Notes: a model not told the origin generated them from the sequence alone. Numbered from the stretch's first letter, positions 1 through 8,846 are shown. The stretch: DNA of 64,000 nt from Bog-756 sp963725395 (GCA_963725395.1 CAVRYH010000005.1:372001-436000), one strand, 5' to 3'. Translations and numbers: made by a program.

Positions 1-254
1 TCACGCAGGGTCCTGCCCTCGGGGTTCCGTCCGGAGAAGTAGTCGGCGAACGATCCCGGTGGCGCTACCACCTCGAAGGTGGGGTTGGGGATGGACTCGT
101 AAATGTGGTTGTTGACCGCCACCTTGGTGCGGCCGTCGATCTCCACGTACCGGACGAAGCCCTCGTACTCCTTCGGGAGGTACCGGGTGAGGGCGTCGCC
201 GGTCTCGTACAGGTGGTTGTCGGCGTCGAAAATCGGACCTTCATAGGTGGACAT
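1..254 (-). CDS. Amidohydrolase-2 family metal-dependent hydrolase, N-terminal fragment
   Basis: Incomplete gene whose C-terminal part lies beyond the window start. The minus-strand ATG at 254-252 opens a frame reading MSTYEGPIFDADNHLYET. The DADNH segment near residue 10 resembles the first metal-binding motif (D-x-H) of the amidohydrolase-2 TIM-barrel family, which hydrolyses or decarboxylates small cyclic substrates. A GAGGG ribosome-binding site precedes the start. Its neighbours downstream in the window are acyl-CoA and redox enzymes on the same strand, so a catabolic role fits. Only about 84 residues are visible, so substrate and even hydrolase versus decarboxylase activity cannot be decided. 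Confidence 0.7.
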   Translation of the reverse strand, partial: MSTYEGPIFDADNHLYETGDALTRYLPKEYEGFVRYVEIDGRTKVAVNNHIYESIPNPTFEVVAPPGSFADYFSGRNPEGRTLR

Positions 255-309
255 GGACCCTCAATTCTGTGACGTTCGGACTGTCGGGGGCGTGGTCGTC
301 ATGCTCGAA

Positions 310-522
310 TCACCCGGCCCGGATGGCACCCGTCGGGCAGTTTTTCGCAGCGACACGGACGCTCTCCTCGTGGCCGAGGAGATCTCCAGCGACGATGGCC
401 ACCCCGTCATCGTCGAGGTCGAAGACGTCGGGAGCCCAATACAGGCAGTTCCCCGATCCCATGCAGGCCTCCCGATCGATGAGGCCGATGCTGGAAACAC
501 CGTTCTCGCCACGGGGGACCAT
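310..522 (-). CDS. Small 3Fe-4S ferredoxin
   Basis: A 70-residue ferredoxin. Cysteines C20, C26 and C62 (C-x5-C, then C-P near the end) are the pattern of the single-cluster 3Fe-4S (or 4Fe-4S) ferredoxins that pass electrons to cytochrome P450s and related oxygenases in actinobacteria. The acidic middle section (DVFDLDDDGVA) is also typical. No P450 or ferredoxin reductase gene is visible nearby, so the redox partner is unknown. It lies on the same strand between the amidohydrolase fragment and two acyl-CoA dehydrogenases and could be cotranscribed with them. Confidence 0.85.
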   Translation of the reverse strand: MVPRGENGVSSIGLIDREACMGSGNCLYWAPDVFDLDDDGVAIVAGDLLGHEESVRVAAKNCPTGAIRAG

Positions 523-598
523 CCTTCGACGATACCACCGGCCGGTCGGGGGTATCCGGCCGAGAGCGGTCCTGGCCGGGCGTCCGTGGCTCTTGAAG

Positions 599-1768
599 TC
601 AGCGGCCGGATCGCGGGAGGCCGAGCCCCCGTTCGGCGATGATGGACCGCTGCATCTCGCTCGTGCCCCCGTAGATTGTGGTCACTGCCGCATGGCGGAA
701 GAGGTGCTCGACCCATCCCTCGACCGGGGCGTCCGCCTCGCCACGCTGGAGGACCCCCTCCGCCCCGAGCATGTCGACCAGCTCGGCGGCGTCCGCGGTC
801 ATGGACTCCGCATAGAACAGCTTGTGCATCGAGCCCTCGACCCCGGGTAGCCCACCGGTGGCAGCCACGAAGGACGTGCGGTAGGCCAGGAGCCGGGCGA
901 CCTCGTTGTTGGTGCGCATGGTGGCCAGGCGCTCGCGCACGAACGGGTCGTCGATGACCCGGCTCCCATCGGTGCGGCGGGTCTGCTTCGCCCACGCCAC
1001 CGCCTGTTCCCAGACCCGGTCGGCCTCACTGAGGCCGAAACCACCGCGCTCGAAGGTGAGCGCGACCGTCATGACTTCCCATCCCCTGTCGACCTCGCCG
1101 ATCCGGTGGTGGTCGCTGACGCGGACGTCCGTGTAGAAGGTGGCGTTCGTCCGCTCGCCGCCCACGGTGTGGACCGGGTGGATCTCGATCCCGGGCGAGT
1201 CGAGCGGTACGAGAAACATGGTCAGCCCCCGGTGCTTCGGGACGTCGTTGTTGGTGCGGGCCAGGAGGAAGACGTAGTTCGCCACATGGGCAAGCGTCGT
1301 GAACATCTTCTGCCCGTTGATGACCCATTCATCGCCGTCCCGTACCGCCGCGGTCTTGATCGACGCCACGTCGGAGCCGGAGTCGGGCTCGCTGTAGCCG
1401 AGCGACATGATGATCTCGCCGGCCAGGGCGCGCGGTAAGAAGTCGGCCTTCTGCTCGTCGGTCGCCACCCGGCGGATCGTCTGGCACACGATGACCGACA
1501 GGCCCATGCCGTCGGTGGGCGCGCCGGCCAGGCGGAGCTCGTCTCGGAGGGCGGTCATCTCGAAGGGGTCGCGCTCCTGGCCGCCGTACTCGGCCGGCCA
1601 CGACGCGGCGATCCAACCCTGTTTTCCGATGGCCCGGTGGAATTCCTTGTCGTGGTTGGTCCCGCTCCGATGGACCCGCTCGATGGTCTCGGCGTCGAGG
1701 TGCTCGTCGAGGAAGGCACGCACCTCCTCCCGGAAGGCATCGCTCTTCGGGCCGAGGCGGAAATCCAT
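599..1768 (-). CDS. Acyl-CoA dehydrogenase (full-length subunit)
   Basis: 389-residue FAD-dependent acyl-CoA dehydrogenase, which oxidises an acyl-CoA to the 2,3-enoyl-CoA. I chose the ATG at 1768 (MDFRLGPKSDAFREEV), which overlaps the stop of the upstream dehydrogenase in a TGATG arrangement; the longer open frame upstream is a shadow of that gene. Family segments seen: the flavin-site stretch LGYSEPDSGSDVASIKT in the middle domain and the C-terminal TTIYGGTSEMQRSIIAERGLG helix region. With the 342-residue partner it forms an adjacent pair like the alpha2beta2 FadE/ChsE enzymes of actinobacterial steroid degradation; that pairing is inferred from layout. Confidence 0.92.
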   Translation of the reverse strand: MDFRLGPKSDAFREEVRAFLDEHLDAETIERVHRSGTNHDKEFHRAIGKQGWIAASWPAEYGGQERDPFEMTALRDELRLAGAPTDGMGLSVIVCQTIRRVATDEQKADFLPRALAGEIIMSLGYSEPDSGSDVASIKTAAVRDGDEWVINGQKMFTTLAHVANYVFLLARTNNDVPKHRGLTMFLVPLDSPGIEIHPVHTVGGERTNATFYTDVRVSDHHRIGEVDRGWEVMTVALTFERGGFGLSEADRVWEQAVAWAKQTRRTDGSRVIDDPFVRERLATMRTNNEVARLLAYRTSFVAATGGLPGVEGSMHKLFYAESMTADAAELVDMLGAEGVLQRGEADAPVEGWVEHLFRHAAVTTIYGGTSEMQRSIIAERGLGLPRSGR

Positions 1769-2796
1769 CACCGGGCCTCCACCGGACCGAACAGCGCGTC
1801 GGCAAGGTGGGCGGTGCCCTGCCTCGGGTCGCCTAGGCCGAGGGGCCAGGCCTGTGCCCTGCGGTAGAAGAGCTGGATCTCGTACTCGAGCGTGAATCCG
1901 TAGCCACCGTGCACGTGCAGTGCCACGTTGCTGGCACGACGGGCTGCCCGGGTGGCGAAGAGGAACGCCATGGCGCTGAGTGACGCGAAGTGCTCCTCGT
2001 CCTCGGACTGCGCCCACGCCGCTTCTCGGGCGAGGAGTCGGGCACCGTCCATGAGGGTGGCGGCATCCGCCAGGTCGCGAGCGATCGACTGGAACGATCC
2101 GATCGGTGCACCGAACTGGTGACGATTCTTGGCGTATTCGACTCCGATGGCCAGGGCGGCCTCGCCCAGGCCGACCAGCGCACCACTCATCAGCGTGCGC
2201 CATTCGTCGAGCGCCTGCCCGTAGGCCGCCCGGGCCATGTCCCCTTTGGCGAGCACGGAACGCCCGGGGTCCCGGACCGACCGGTCCGCCAACGGTGACG
2301 ACCCGAGGTTGGCCGTTTGGGCGCCGTGGTGCGCTCCGGCGACCAGCACCAGGTCGTCACCGTCCATGGCCACGACCACACCGGCGATCGAGCCGGAGGG
2401 GACCAGTCTCGCCACCCCGTCGGCTGCCGGGCGGAGCGCGACCGTGCTCACCGTCGACGGCTCGGCGAGGAGCAGGTTCAAAGTGGCGACACCCGTTTCA
2501 CCACACGACGCCAGGATCCGAGCTGCCACGGCGCCGTCGACGAACGGGACCGGGGCGAGGAAGCTGCCGATCTGCTCGCACACCAGCTCTAGGTCCAGCA
2601 GCGAGGCGCCTCCTCCCCCCAACTTCTCGGACACGCCGATCGTGGGACCGGCCATGGCGCAAAATGCGGTCCAGAGGTCCGGATCGAAGCCACCCGGCTC
2701 GCTGGCCCGCACCACGTCCGGCGGGCAGCGGTCGGTGAGGAAGGCGTGCACGGCCGAGACCACCTCGTGCTGTTCGTCGGTAAGGTTCAGGTCCAT
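1768..2796 (-). CDS. Acyl-CoA dehydrogenase (shorter partner subunit)
   Basis: 342 residues, about 40 shorter than a usual acyl-CoA dehydrogenase. Start ATG at 2796 (MDLNLTDEQHEVVSAV) gives the standard N-terminal helical domain; the C-terminal helical domain carries LHVHGGYGFTLEYEIQLFYRRAQ. The middle beta domain is compact and divergent. Translation is coupled to the following dehydrogenase by a one-base TGATG overlap, supporting a heteromeric complex in which one chain supplies FAD-binding and the other the acyl-CoA pocket, as shown for ChsE1-ChsE2 type enzymes. Substrate is unknown. Confidence 0.9.
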   Translation of the reverse strand: MDLNLTDEQHEVVSAVHAFLTDRCPPDVVRASEPGGFDPDLWTAFCAMAGPTIGVSEKLGGGGASLLDLELVCEQIGSFLAPVPFVDGAVAARILASCGETGVATLNLLLAEPSTVSTVALRPAADGVARLVPSGSIAGVVVAMDGDDLVLVAGAHHGAQTANLGSSPLADRSVRDPGRSVLAKGDMARAAYGQALDEWRTLMSGALVGLGEAALAIGVEYAKNRHQFGAPIGSFQSIARDLADAATLMDGARLLAREAAWAQSEDEEHFASLSAMAFLFATRAARRASNVALHVHGGYGFTLEYEIQLFYRRAQAWPLGLGDPRQGTAHLADALFGPVEAR

Positions 2797-2900
2797 GGTC
2801 GAAGTCCGCCACACGTCCGGTGGGTGGGCCGAGAGTACTTGATGATCTGCGCCGTACGCCCATCGTGGCACGACAGGCCGGGGACAGGAGTGCGCCATCG

Positions 2901-4046
2901 ATGAGTGACATGATCGAGCCGTTCAACATCCGAATGGACGACTCGGACCTCGAGGATCTCCGGGTCCGCCTCGGTCGCACCCGGTACCCGGACCAGATCG
3001 AGGGGACCGGGTGGGAGGCCGGAATCCCGATCACCTACCTGCGGGAACTAGTGGAGTACTGGTCGGACACCTATGACTGGCGTCGGGAGGAGGACCGCCT
3101 CAACGGGTTCGACCACTTCCGCACCCGGATTCAGGGGCAGTCGATCCACTTCATCCACGCGCGGTCGCCCCACGAGGACGCCTTCCCACTCCTTCTCACC
3201 CACGGTTGGCCCGGTTCGGTGGTCGAGTTCCTCGACGTGATCCCGCGGCTCACCGATCCTCTGGCGCACGGCGGTCGGGCGGCCGATGCGTTCCATGTGG
3301 TGGCGCCGTCTCTCCCTGGCTACGGGTTCTCTGAGCCGCCCCGCACCCGGGGTTGGGACGTGCGACGCATTGCCCAGGCATTCATCGGACTCATGGCACG
3401 CCTCGACTACGGGCGCTACGGCGCCCAGGGTGGTGATTGGGGGGCCCAGGTGACGACGCGGATCGGCGCGCTCGACCCGCACCACTGTGCCGCCATCCAC
3501 CTGAACATGCCGGTTGGGATCCGACCGGCCTCCCCCGGTCCACTCACCGAGCAGGAGCAGGTGGACCTCGCCGACATGGCGCGGTTCACCCGCGAGGAGG
3601 CCGCCTACGCCAACGAGCAGGGGACCAAGCCCCAGACACTGGGCGTCGGCCTCAACGACTCGCCGGCCGGACTCCTGGCGTGGATCGTGGAAAAGTTCCG
3701 GGCCTGGAGCGATTGTGACGGTCATCCCGAGAACTGCTTCTCCCGGGATCAGCTCCTCACCAACGTGATGCTCTACTGGATGACCCAGACCAGCACGTCC
3801 TCGGCCCGGCTCTACTGGGAGACGAACCAGAGCGGCGTGCTGACCGAGGCGCTGCCCTTCATCGACGTGCCGACAGGGGTGGCGCGCTACCCGAAGGAGA
3901 TCCTGCGCTGGCCGCGCTCGTGGGTTGAGCAGCAGTACAACGTGACCCGCTGGGTTGACATGCCCCGGGGTGGCCACTTCGCAGCCATGGAACAGCCGGC
4001 GCTGTTCGCCGGAGACCTGGCCGAGTTCTTCCGGGCGGCGCGCTGA
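2901..4046 (+). CDS. Epoxide hydrolase (microsomal-type alpha/beta hydrolase)
   Basis: 381-residue epoxide hydrolase with the N-terminal EHN domain (about residues 5-110) followed by an alpha/beta-hydrolase fold. It adds water to an epoxide to give a diol. Seen in the sequence: oxyanion motif HGWP at 101-104, nucleophile D179 in GGDWGA, and catalytic histidine H359 in GGHFAAME. ATG at 2901 was chosen because the EHN domain starts at once (MIEPFNI); the open frame runs a further 27 codons upstream without support. It is divergent from the acyl-CoA dehydrogenase pair and converges on the crotonase gene. Confidence 0.9.
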   Translation: MSDMIEPFNIRMDDSDLEDLRVRLGRTRYPDQIEGTGWEAGIPITYLRELVEYWSDTYDWRREEDRLNGFDHFRTRIQGQSIHFIHARSPHEDAFPLLLTHGWPGSVVEFLDVIPRLTDPLAHGGRAADAFHVVAPSLPGYGFSEPPRTRGWDVRRIAQAFIGLMARLDYGRYGAQGGDWGAQVTTRIGALDPHHCAAIHLNMPVGIRPASPGPLTEQEQVDLADMARFTREEAAYANEQGTKPQTLGVGLNDSPAGLLAWIVEKFRAWSDCDGHPENCFSRDQLLTNVMLYWMTQTSTSSARLYWETNQSGVLTEALPFIDVPTGVARYPKEILRWPRSWVEQQYNVTRWVDMPRGGHFAAMEQPALFAGDLAEFFRAAR

Positions 4047-4078
4047 GCTATGGCAGCGTTGCGGCCGTACCCGCCGAT

Positions 4079-4849
4079 TCAGCGCTTGGGCGTCCGCAGT
4101 CGCTCCAAGCTGGCCCTCGTCCGATCGTCCTGCCATTGGGCCAGCACTCGTCGGTCCAGTTTTCGGCAGGCATCGTCATCGAGGACCGACAGGGCGAGTC
4201 GCCTCGTCGATTCCTTCGCCAGGGCATAGGCCGGGGCATCCAGCCCGGCCAGCTGTCCGGCCAGGGCGGCGGCCGCGGCGTGCAGCTCGTCCCCGGGCAC
4301 GACCTGGTGGGCCAGGCCGAGACGGCACGCCTCTTCGGCGTCGAGCAGTGAGGCGTCGAGTATGAGCTGCTCAGACGCCGAGCCGCAGGCGTGCCGAAGG
4401 AGCTCGACGGCGAAGACGGGGAATGCCACACCCACCTTCAGCTCGGTCGCCCCGATGCGGGCTCCCTCTGCGATCAACCGCTTGTCGCAGGCGCAGGCCA
4501 GGATGCATCCGCCGGCGATCGCCGGCCCGTTGATGGCCGCCACCGTCGGCTTCGGGAACCGGAACAGGCGAACGAGGGCGTGCGTCAGGGTATCGAGGAG
4601 CACCTGAGTGCGGCCCACGGCGTTGTCAAGGACCTCGCTCACGTTCAGTCCCGCGGAAAAGACCGAGCCCTCGCCCGTCAGCACAAGGGCGCGCACGGCG
4701 GGATCCTGCTCACTCTGGTCCAGGTACGAGGCGATCTCTCCGAGTGTCGCCACATCCAGTGCGTTCACTTTGTCGCTGGCCAGGTTCAAAAAGGCGACAC
4801 CATCGGCCTCGGTGACCGTGATCTTCGCGAATGTTCTGGTACCTGTCAT
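4079..4849 (-). CDS. Enoyl-CoA hydratase/isomerase (crotonase family)
   Basis: 256-residue crotonase. Both oxyanion-hole segments are present: GEGSVFSAGLNVSEV near residue 60 and GPAIAGGCILACACD near 105. The family hydrates or isomerises enoyl-CoA in beta-oxidation. Which of the two family glutamates acts is not clear from reading alone, so hydratase versus isomerase is open. A very strong ribosome-binding site AAGGAGG lies at 4864-4858 just before the ATG, unusual in this window where most starts are leaderless or coupled, so this gene is probably its own well-translated transcription unit. Confidence 0.88.
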   Translation of the reverse strand: MTGTRTFAKITVTEADGVAFLNLASDKVNALDVATLGEIASYLDQSEQDPAVRALVLTGEGSVFSAGLNVSEVLDNAVGRTQVLLDTLTHALVRLFRFPKPTVAAINGPAIAGGCILACACDKRLIAEGARIGATELKVGVAFPVFAVELLRHACGSASEQLILDASLLDAEEACRLGLAHQVVPGDELHAAAAALAGQLAGLDAPAYALAKESTRRLALSVLDDDACRKLDRRVLAQWQDDRTRASLERLRTPKR

Positions 4850-4908
4850 CGCCCGTTCCTCCTTGATGGTCTGCCGGCCAAGGCACCCAGTTGTCCGCGG
4901 CGCACGGC

Positions 4909-4938
4909 GTTATCGGCCGGATCGCACCGGACGGTCAA
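4909..4938 (-). promoter_or_regulatory. Candidate promoter of the crotonase gene, in a 297-bp gap
   Basis: On the minus strand TTGACC (4938-4933), an 18-bp spacer and GATAAC (4914-4909) give a plausible housekeeping promoter about 60 bp upstream of the crotonase ATG. The remainder of the 4850-5146 gap has no coding-like frame and no repeat that I could see. Confidence 0.4.
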
Positions 4939-5146
4939 GCTACCCGAGAACCGACGGGGTGTATCCGGCACCAGGCACCGACGCGCTGGGCGGTCGGCGA
5001 CCGGTGCCCGTCGACCTTGGTGAGGTTGACCCGAGAGGATGGGGCCGAACCGATCCTCGGCGGTCGGCCGGACGGGTACACCCTCACGGCGGTCCACCCC
5101 AGGAGGGGCGCGAAGGTCACGTTCGGTTGTGGCACCTGGCCTGGGC

Positions 5147-6292
5147 CTAGTCGAAGATGACGACACCACGGATGTTCACTCCGTCGAGCATGTCCTGATA
5201 CCCCTGGTTGATCTGGTCGAGCCGGTACGTCCGGGTGACCAGCTCGTCCAGCTTGAGTCGTCCCGCCTGGTAGAGCGCCAACAGGTTGGGGATGTCGAAG
5301 CGCGGGTTGGCCGCACCGAAGACGACCCCCCGCACCTCCTTCTGCCACATGGCCAGCTCGAAGAGATTGATGCTGCACTGCGTCTGCGTCTGGGGGGCGA
5401 CACCGGTGACTACACACGTGCCGTTTTTTCCGGTCAGGGCCAGAGCAGGGCCCATCAGTTCCCCGTACATGACGCTGGGCACGAGGATCACCGCGTCCGC
5501 CAATTGGCCCTGCGTCAGGTCGATCACCATGGGGAGCGCCTCTTCCATCGAACCGGCCGTGTGAGTGGCGCCGAAATCGAGCGCCGACTTACGCTTGAAC
5601 TCCACGGGATCGACGGCAACCACGTACTTCGCTCCGGCCATGTGGGCGCCCTGCACCGCATTCATCCCGACGCCTCCTACGCCGACGACGACAACGGTGT
5701 CACCCGGCTCGACCCCGGCGCGGTACACGGCTGAGCCCCAGCCGGTGGTGACGCCGCACGAGACGAGGGCCACCGCCGCCAGGGGCAGCCCCGGATCCAC
5801 CTTGACCAGGGAGGCCTCGTGGACGACTCCGTACTGGGCGAAGGTCCCCAACTTGGACATCACGTTGAGTGGACGTCCCTCGTAGCGGTGCCTGGGTGTC
5901 CCGTCGGAGAGCTGGCCGGGGGAGAAGGTCTCTGCGCCGAGGTCACAGAGGTTCGTGTGGCCGGTGATGCACATCTTGCAGCGGCCACAGATCGGGAAGA
6001 AGCTGGCGGCCACCCGGTCACCCGGCTCGAAGCCGAGCACGCCGGGGCCGACCTCCTCGACGATGCCGGCGCCCTCGTGGCCCCCCACCAGCGGGAACAG
6101 CCTGGGATCGGGCCCCTTGTCCGGATCCGTCGGTGCGCCGATGTCGTTGGTCCGAAGATGCTGGTCGGAGTGACACAGGCCGGCAGCCCCCCACTTGACC
6201 AAGACCTCGTGATCCCTGGGCGGGTCTAGGTCGATCTCCAGTATCTGCCAGTCCTGCTCCCGACCCCACAGCACTGCGGCCTGCGTCTTCAT
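5147..6292 (-). CDS. NDMA-dependent (mycofactocin-type) zinc alcohol dehydrogenase
   Basis: 381-residue medium-chain zinc alcohol dehydrogenase. ATG at 6292 (MKTQAAVLWG) follows AAGGG; the upstream 32 codons of open frame are not supported. Catalytic zinc ligands appear in GLCHSDQH and GGHEGAG; structural zinc cysteines in CGRCKMCITGHTNLC; the nucleotide fold in VVGVGGVGMNAVQGA. Overall sequence, including MKTQAAVLWGREQDWQI and the ending NIRGVVIFD, matches the actinobacterial NDMA-dependent alcohol dehydrogenase family, whose tightly bound NADH is reoxidised through mycofactocin rather than exchanged. No mycofactocin biosynthesis gene is in this window. Family placement is from recognition, not a search. 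Confidence 0.87.
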   Translation of the reverse strand: MKTQAAVLWGREQDWQILEIDLDPPRDHEVLVKWGAAGLCHSDQHLRTNDIGAPTDPDKGPDPRLFPLVGGHEGAGIVEEVGPGVLGFEPGDRVAASFFPICGRCKMCITGHTNLCDLGAETFSPGQLSDGTPRHRYEGRPLNVMSKLGTFAQYGVVHEASLVKVDPGLPLAAVALVSCGVTTGWGSAVYRAGVEPGDTVVVVGVGGVGMNAVQGAHMAGAKYVVAVDPVEFKRKSALDFGATHTAGSMEEALPMVIDLTQGQLADAVILVPSVMYGELMGPALALTGKNGTCVVTGVAPQTQTQCSINLFELAMWQKEVRGVVFGAANPRFDIPNLLALYQAGRLKLDELVTRTYRLDQINQGYQDMLDGVNIRGVVIFD

Positions 6293-6460
6293 TCCCTTGG
6301 AACTCCTTGCGCCGTTGCGGACACCCGGCCGGCGGCGGCCGTCCAGCGGACGGGTCGCCGACTGATGCTTGCACCGATGCTGACACACGGCGTCCCGAGG
6401 ACGTCGAACGGCTCACTCCACTCTGAGGCGGTCTCTCTCCGACCCGAGAGCCCCGCTGGG

Positions 6461-6542
6461 TGCGGGCGAGAGGATTCGAACCTCCATCCCCGAGGGGACC
6501 GGGACCTAAACCCGGCGCGTCTGCCAATTCCGCCACGCCCGC
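6461..6542 (-). tRNA. tRNA-Leu (anticodon TAG)
   Basis: Folds on the minus strand as a class II tRNA of 82 nt: 7-bp acceptor stem GCGGGCG/CGCCCGC with discriminator A, D arm GGCGGAATTGGCAGACGC, anticodon stem CCGGG/CCCGG closing the loop TTTAGGT (anticodon TAG, reading CUA and neighbouring Leu codons), a long variable arm TCCCC-TC-GGGGA, and T arm with loop TTCGAAT. The 3' CCA is not encoded (CCC follows). It sits alone between the alcohol dehydrogenase and the polysaccharide cluster. Confidence 0.96.
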
Positions 6543-6612
6543 AGAAGGCGCAGCCTATCCAGCGCGCCGGTGCGAACAGGGGCCGGTCACCGAGCCCCAC
6601 CGAGGCCCTGGC

Positions 6613-6618
6613 TATAGT
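6613..6618 (+). promoter_or_regulatory. -10 box TATAGT of the polysaccharide cluster, leaderless start
   Basis: TATAGT lies six bases before the GTG at 6625, so the transcript should begin at or next to the start codon. This is the likely promoter for the whole 6625-12280 gene run, because every following gene overlaps or nearly overlaps its predecessor. No convincing -35 was seen. Confidence 0.55.
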
Positions 6619-6624
6619 CGCCCT

Positions 6625-7755
6625 GTGCCACCAGCGCAGCCCTCCACGCCCCGGGTGGCCTCCTCCGGATCGGCCGACCGGCCCGAACCAGATGCCCTCG
6701 ACGCACAGGGCCGTGTGGAGTACCTCGACGAGGTGATGGCCGAGATCGATGCCGAGGTGAGGCGTCGGCGTGCCTCGGGGGACCTTCCCGCGGGACTCGA
6801 ACAGGAGCTCGACGAGCTGTTCTTGGAGTTCTCACCGGTGGGCCTGCAGGGTAAGGCACGCCTCCGGGAGACCCTGGCCCTCGTGGACGGTTCGGCCTAC
6901 GTGGACATCGCCGTCCCCGTCGAGTCCCAAAAGGTCGTAGGCACCTATGTCAAGCGCCTCATCCGCAAATCGATGGGCTGGTACATCGGCTTCATCGTCC
7001 ACCAGATCGTCAAGTTCGCCTGGGCGGTGTCTCGGATGTTCCACGTGGTCGTCACCCACGTCGAGGACCTCGAGGCCGAGGTGGCGACCCAGCGCACTCC
7101 CGAGCTGCCGCCGAGTGCCGTTCCCGCCGCCGATCCCGCCTCTGAGTGGTGGTCGCCGGACGCGGTCGCCGCGCTGGGCGGGGTGACCGGCCGGGTCCTT
7201 CACGCCGACTGTGGGAACGGGTCGCTCGTCGCCGCCCTCATCGCCGCAGGAGTCGATGCCTACGGGGTGGACCCCGCGGACGCGGTGATCGAACCGGCTG
7301 TCGAGAAGGGACTCGACGTGCGTGCCGAGTCCGTGCTCGACCACCTCGAGGTGGTGGCTGACGAGGCACTCTCCGGTCTCGTCCTCAGCGGATCGGTCCA
7401 GTGGCTCCACCCCAACGAGAGGGATCGCCTGGTGGGGCTGGCCGCGTCCCGGCTCGCCCTCGACGGTGTGCTGGTCCTGCAGTCGGCCACCCCGGAGTCG
7501 TGGGCCGCGTCGACCTCCACCGTGATGAGCGACCTCGCACCGGGCCGACCGCTCCATGCCGACACCTGGCTCCATCTCCTCGGCCTCCGTGGACTCCGGC
7601 GCACCGCCGTCACGTACGGTGGGGACGATCGACGCATCGAGCACGTGACCTCATCGGACCCGGACGCCTCGGCGATCAATGCGGCCATCGATGCCGTGAA
7701 CGCCCATCTGTTGGGGCCGGGTGAGTACCTGTTGGTCGCCCTCCGGGAGCGGTGA
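6625..7755 (+). CDS. Class I SAM methyltransferase-like protein of a polysaccharide cluster
   Basis: 376 residues. The N-terminal half is acidic and helical (VEYLDEVMAEIDAEV near residue 30) with a hydrophobic/amphipathic stretch GWYIGFIVHQIVKFAWAVS around 115-133 that may touch the membrane. The C-terminal half is a methyltransferase domain: motif I VLHADCGNGSLVAALIAAG near 195 and VDP after it. Start GTG at 6625 is placed by the TATAGT box; frame upstream overlaps the tRNA and is not coding. It ends in a GTGA overlap with a glycosyltransferase, so it probably modifies a sugar or glycan end in the same pathway. A paralogue sits at 10098-11186. Confidence 0.75.
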   Translation: MPPAQPSTPRVASSGSADRPEPDALDAQGRVEYLDEVMAEIDAEVRRRRASGDLPAGLEQELDELFLEFSPVGLQGKARLRETLALVDGSAYVDIAVPVESQKVVGTYVKRLIRKSMGWYIGFIVHQIVKFAWAVSRMFHVVVTHVEDLEAEVATQRTPELPPSAVPAADPASEWWSPDAVAALGGVTGRVLHADCGNGSLVAALIAAGVDAYGVDPADAVIEPAVEKGLDVRAESVLDHLEVVADEALSGLVLSGSVQWLHPNERDRLVGLAASRLALDGVLVLQSATPESWAASTSTVMSDLAPGRPLHADTWLHLLGLRGLRRTAVTYGGDDRRIEHVTSSDPDASAINAAIDAVNAHLLGPGEYLLVALRER

Positions 7756-8846
7756 CCGCCGTCCACCAGTTCGTGCCGGCGCTCCTGCCCCGGGACGCCA
7801 CCGGCGATCACACGCTTGCCCTGCGCGACGCCCTGGTCGGTGCCGGCTTCGACTCGGACATCTACGTCGAGGCCGCCCACGACGACCTGTGGCACCACGC
7901 CACCTACTTCGAGCGGTATCCCGAGCGTTCGAGACCCGGGGACATCCTGCTCTACCAGTTGAGCACCGCGTCTCCCATCGCCGAATTCCTGCAGTCCCGA
8001 CCGGAGCCCCTCGTCCTCGACTATCACAACATCACCCCTCCCGGTTTCTATGACGGATGGGAGGACCACACCAGCGCCAAGGTGGCGCTGGCCCGTCTCC
8101 AGATGGCGGAGCTGGCGCCGCTCGCCGTGCTGGGGATCGCCGATTCGGCGTTCAACGCGGCCGAACTCCGTCGCTTCGGGTGCTCGTCGACCATTGTGAT
8201 CCCCATCCTGTCGGGTGTCGACGACCGTCCGGTGGAGGTCGACGCGGCGGCCCTGGCCGAGCTCGCAGCCGTGCACGGTGCCGGGACGGTCCTCTTGTTC
8301 GTGGGGAGGATCTCCCCGAACAAGACACAGCACCACCTGGTGGAGGCCCTCTGGCTGTACCGCCGCTGGTACGACCCCGACGCCCGGCTGCACCTGGTCG
8401 GGCCGGCGTTCACCGAGTCCTACGTGGAAGCGGTGTTCGGGTTCGCCGCCGAGCTCGGAGTGGAGCACGCGGTCCGCCACGGCGAGCACCTGTCCGATGC
8501 CGAACTGGCGGCCTGGTACGCCGATGCCGACGTCTTCGTGTGCCTGTCGGAGCACGAGGGGTTCTGCATCCCTCTGCTGGAGGCAATGCGGTCCGGTCTC
8601 CCCATCGTGGCCTACGCCGCCGGGGCCGTGCCCGAGACGCTCGGGGACGCCGGGCTCCTGCTCCAGTCCAAGCGACCGAGCGTCCTGGCCGCGGCCGTCG
8701 AACGCGTGCGGAGCGACCGGGGCCTCGCCGATCGGCTGGTCGCGGCCGGGCACCGGCGACTCGTGGCGTTCGGGGCCAGCGCCACGCGTGCCCGCTTCGT
8801 CGAGACCCTCCAGGACCTGGACAACCGGGTCGACGCGAGAACGTGA
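7752..8846 (+). CDS. GT4-like glycosyltransferase (type A paralogue 1)
   Basis: 364-residue GT-B fold glycosyltransferase. The C-terminal domain holds the group-1 signature: VGRISPNKTQHHLVEAL (about 178), then the EHEGFCIPLLEAM segment near 260-275, whose E-x7-E pattern binds the donor nucleotide-sugar in retaining GT4 enzymes. The N-terminal domain has LLYQLST and the signature YHNITPPGF, shared with the products at 11183 and 15302. GTG start overlaps the previous stop by four bases. Donor and acceptor sugars cannot be predicted. Confidence 0.88.
   Translation: MTAVHQFVPALLPRDATGDHTLALRDALVGAGFDSDIYVEAAHDDLWHHATYFERYPERSRPGDILLYQLSTASPIAEFLQSRPEPLVLDYHNITPPGFYDGWEDHTSAKVALARLQMAELAPLAVLGIADSAFNAAELRRFGCSSTIVIPILSGVDDRPVEVDAAALAELAAVHGAGTVLLFVGRISPNKTQHHLVEALWLYRRWYDPDARLHLVGPAFTESYVEAVFGFAAELGVEHAVRHGEHLSDAELAAWYADADVFVCLSEHEGFCIPLLEAMRSGLPIVAYAAGAVPETLGDAGLLLQSKRPSVLAAAVERVRSDRGLADRLVAAGHRRLVAFGASATRARFVETLQDLDNRVDART

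Noticed and set aside
8057..8842. N-terminal extension of the second glycosyltransferase (open frame to 8057)
   Set aside because: It lies wholly inside the preceding glycosyltransferase gene, is Arg/Gly-rich, and the true N-terminal fold starts at the GTG that overlaps the upstream stop.
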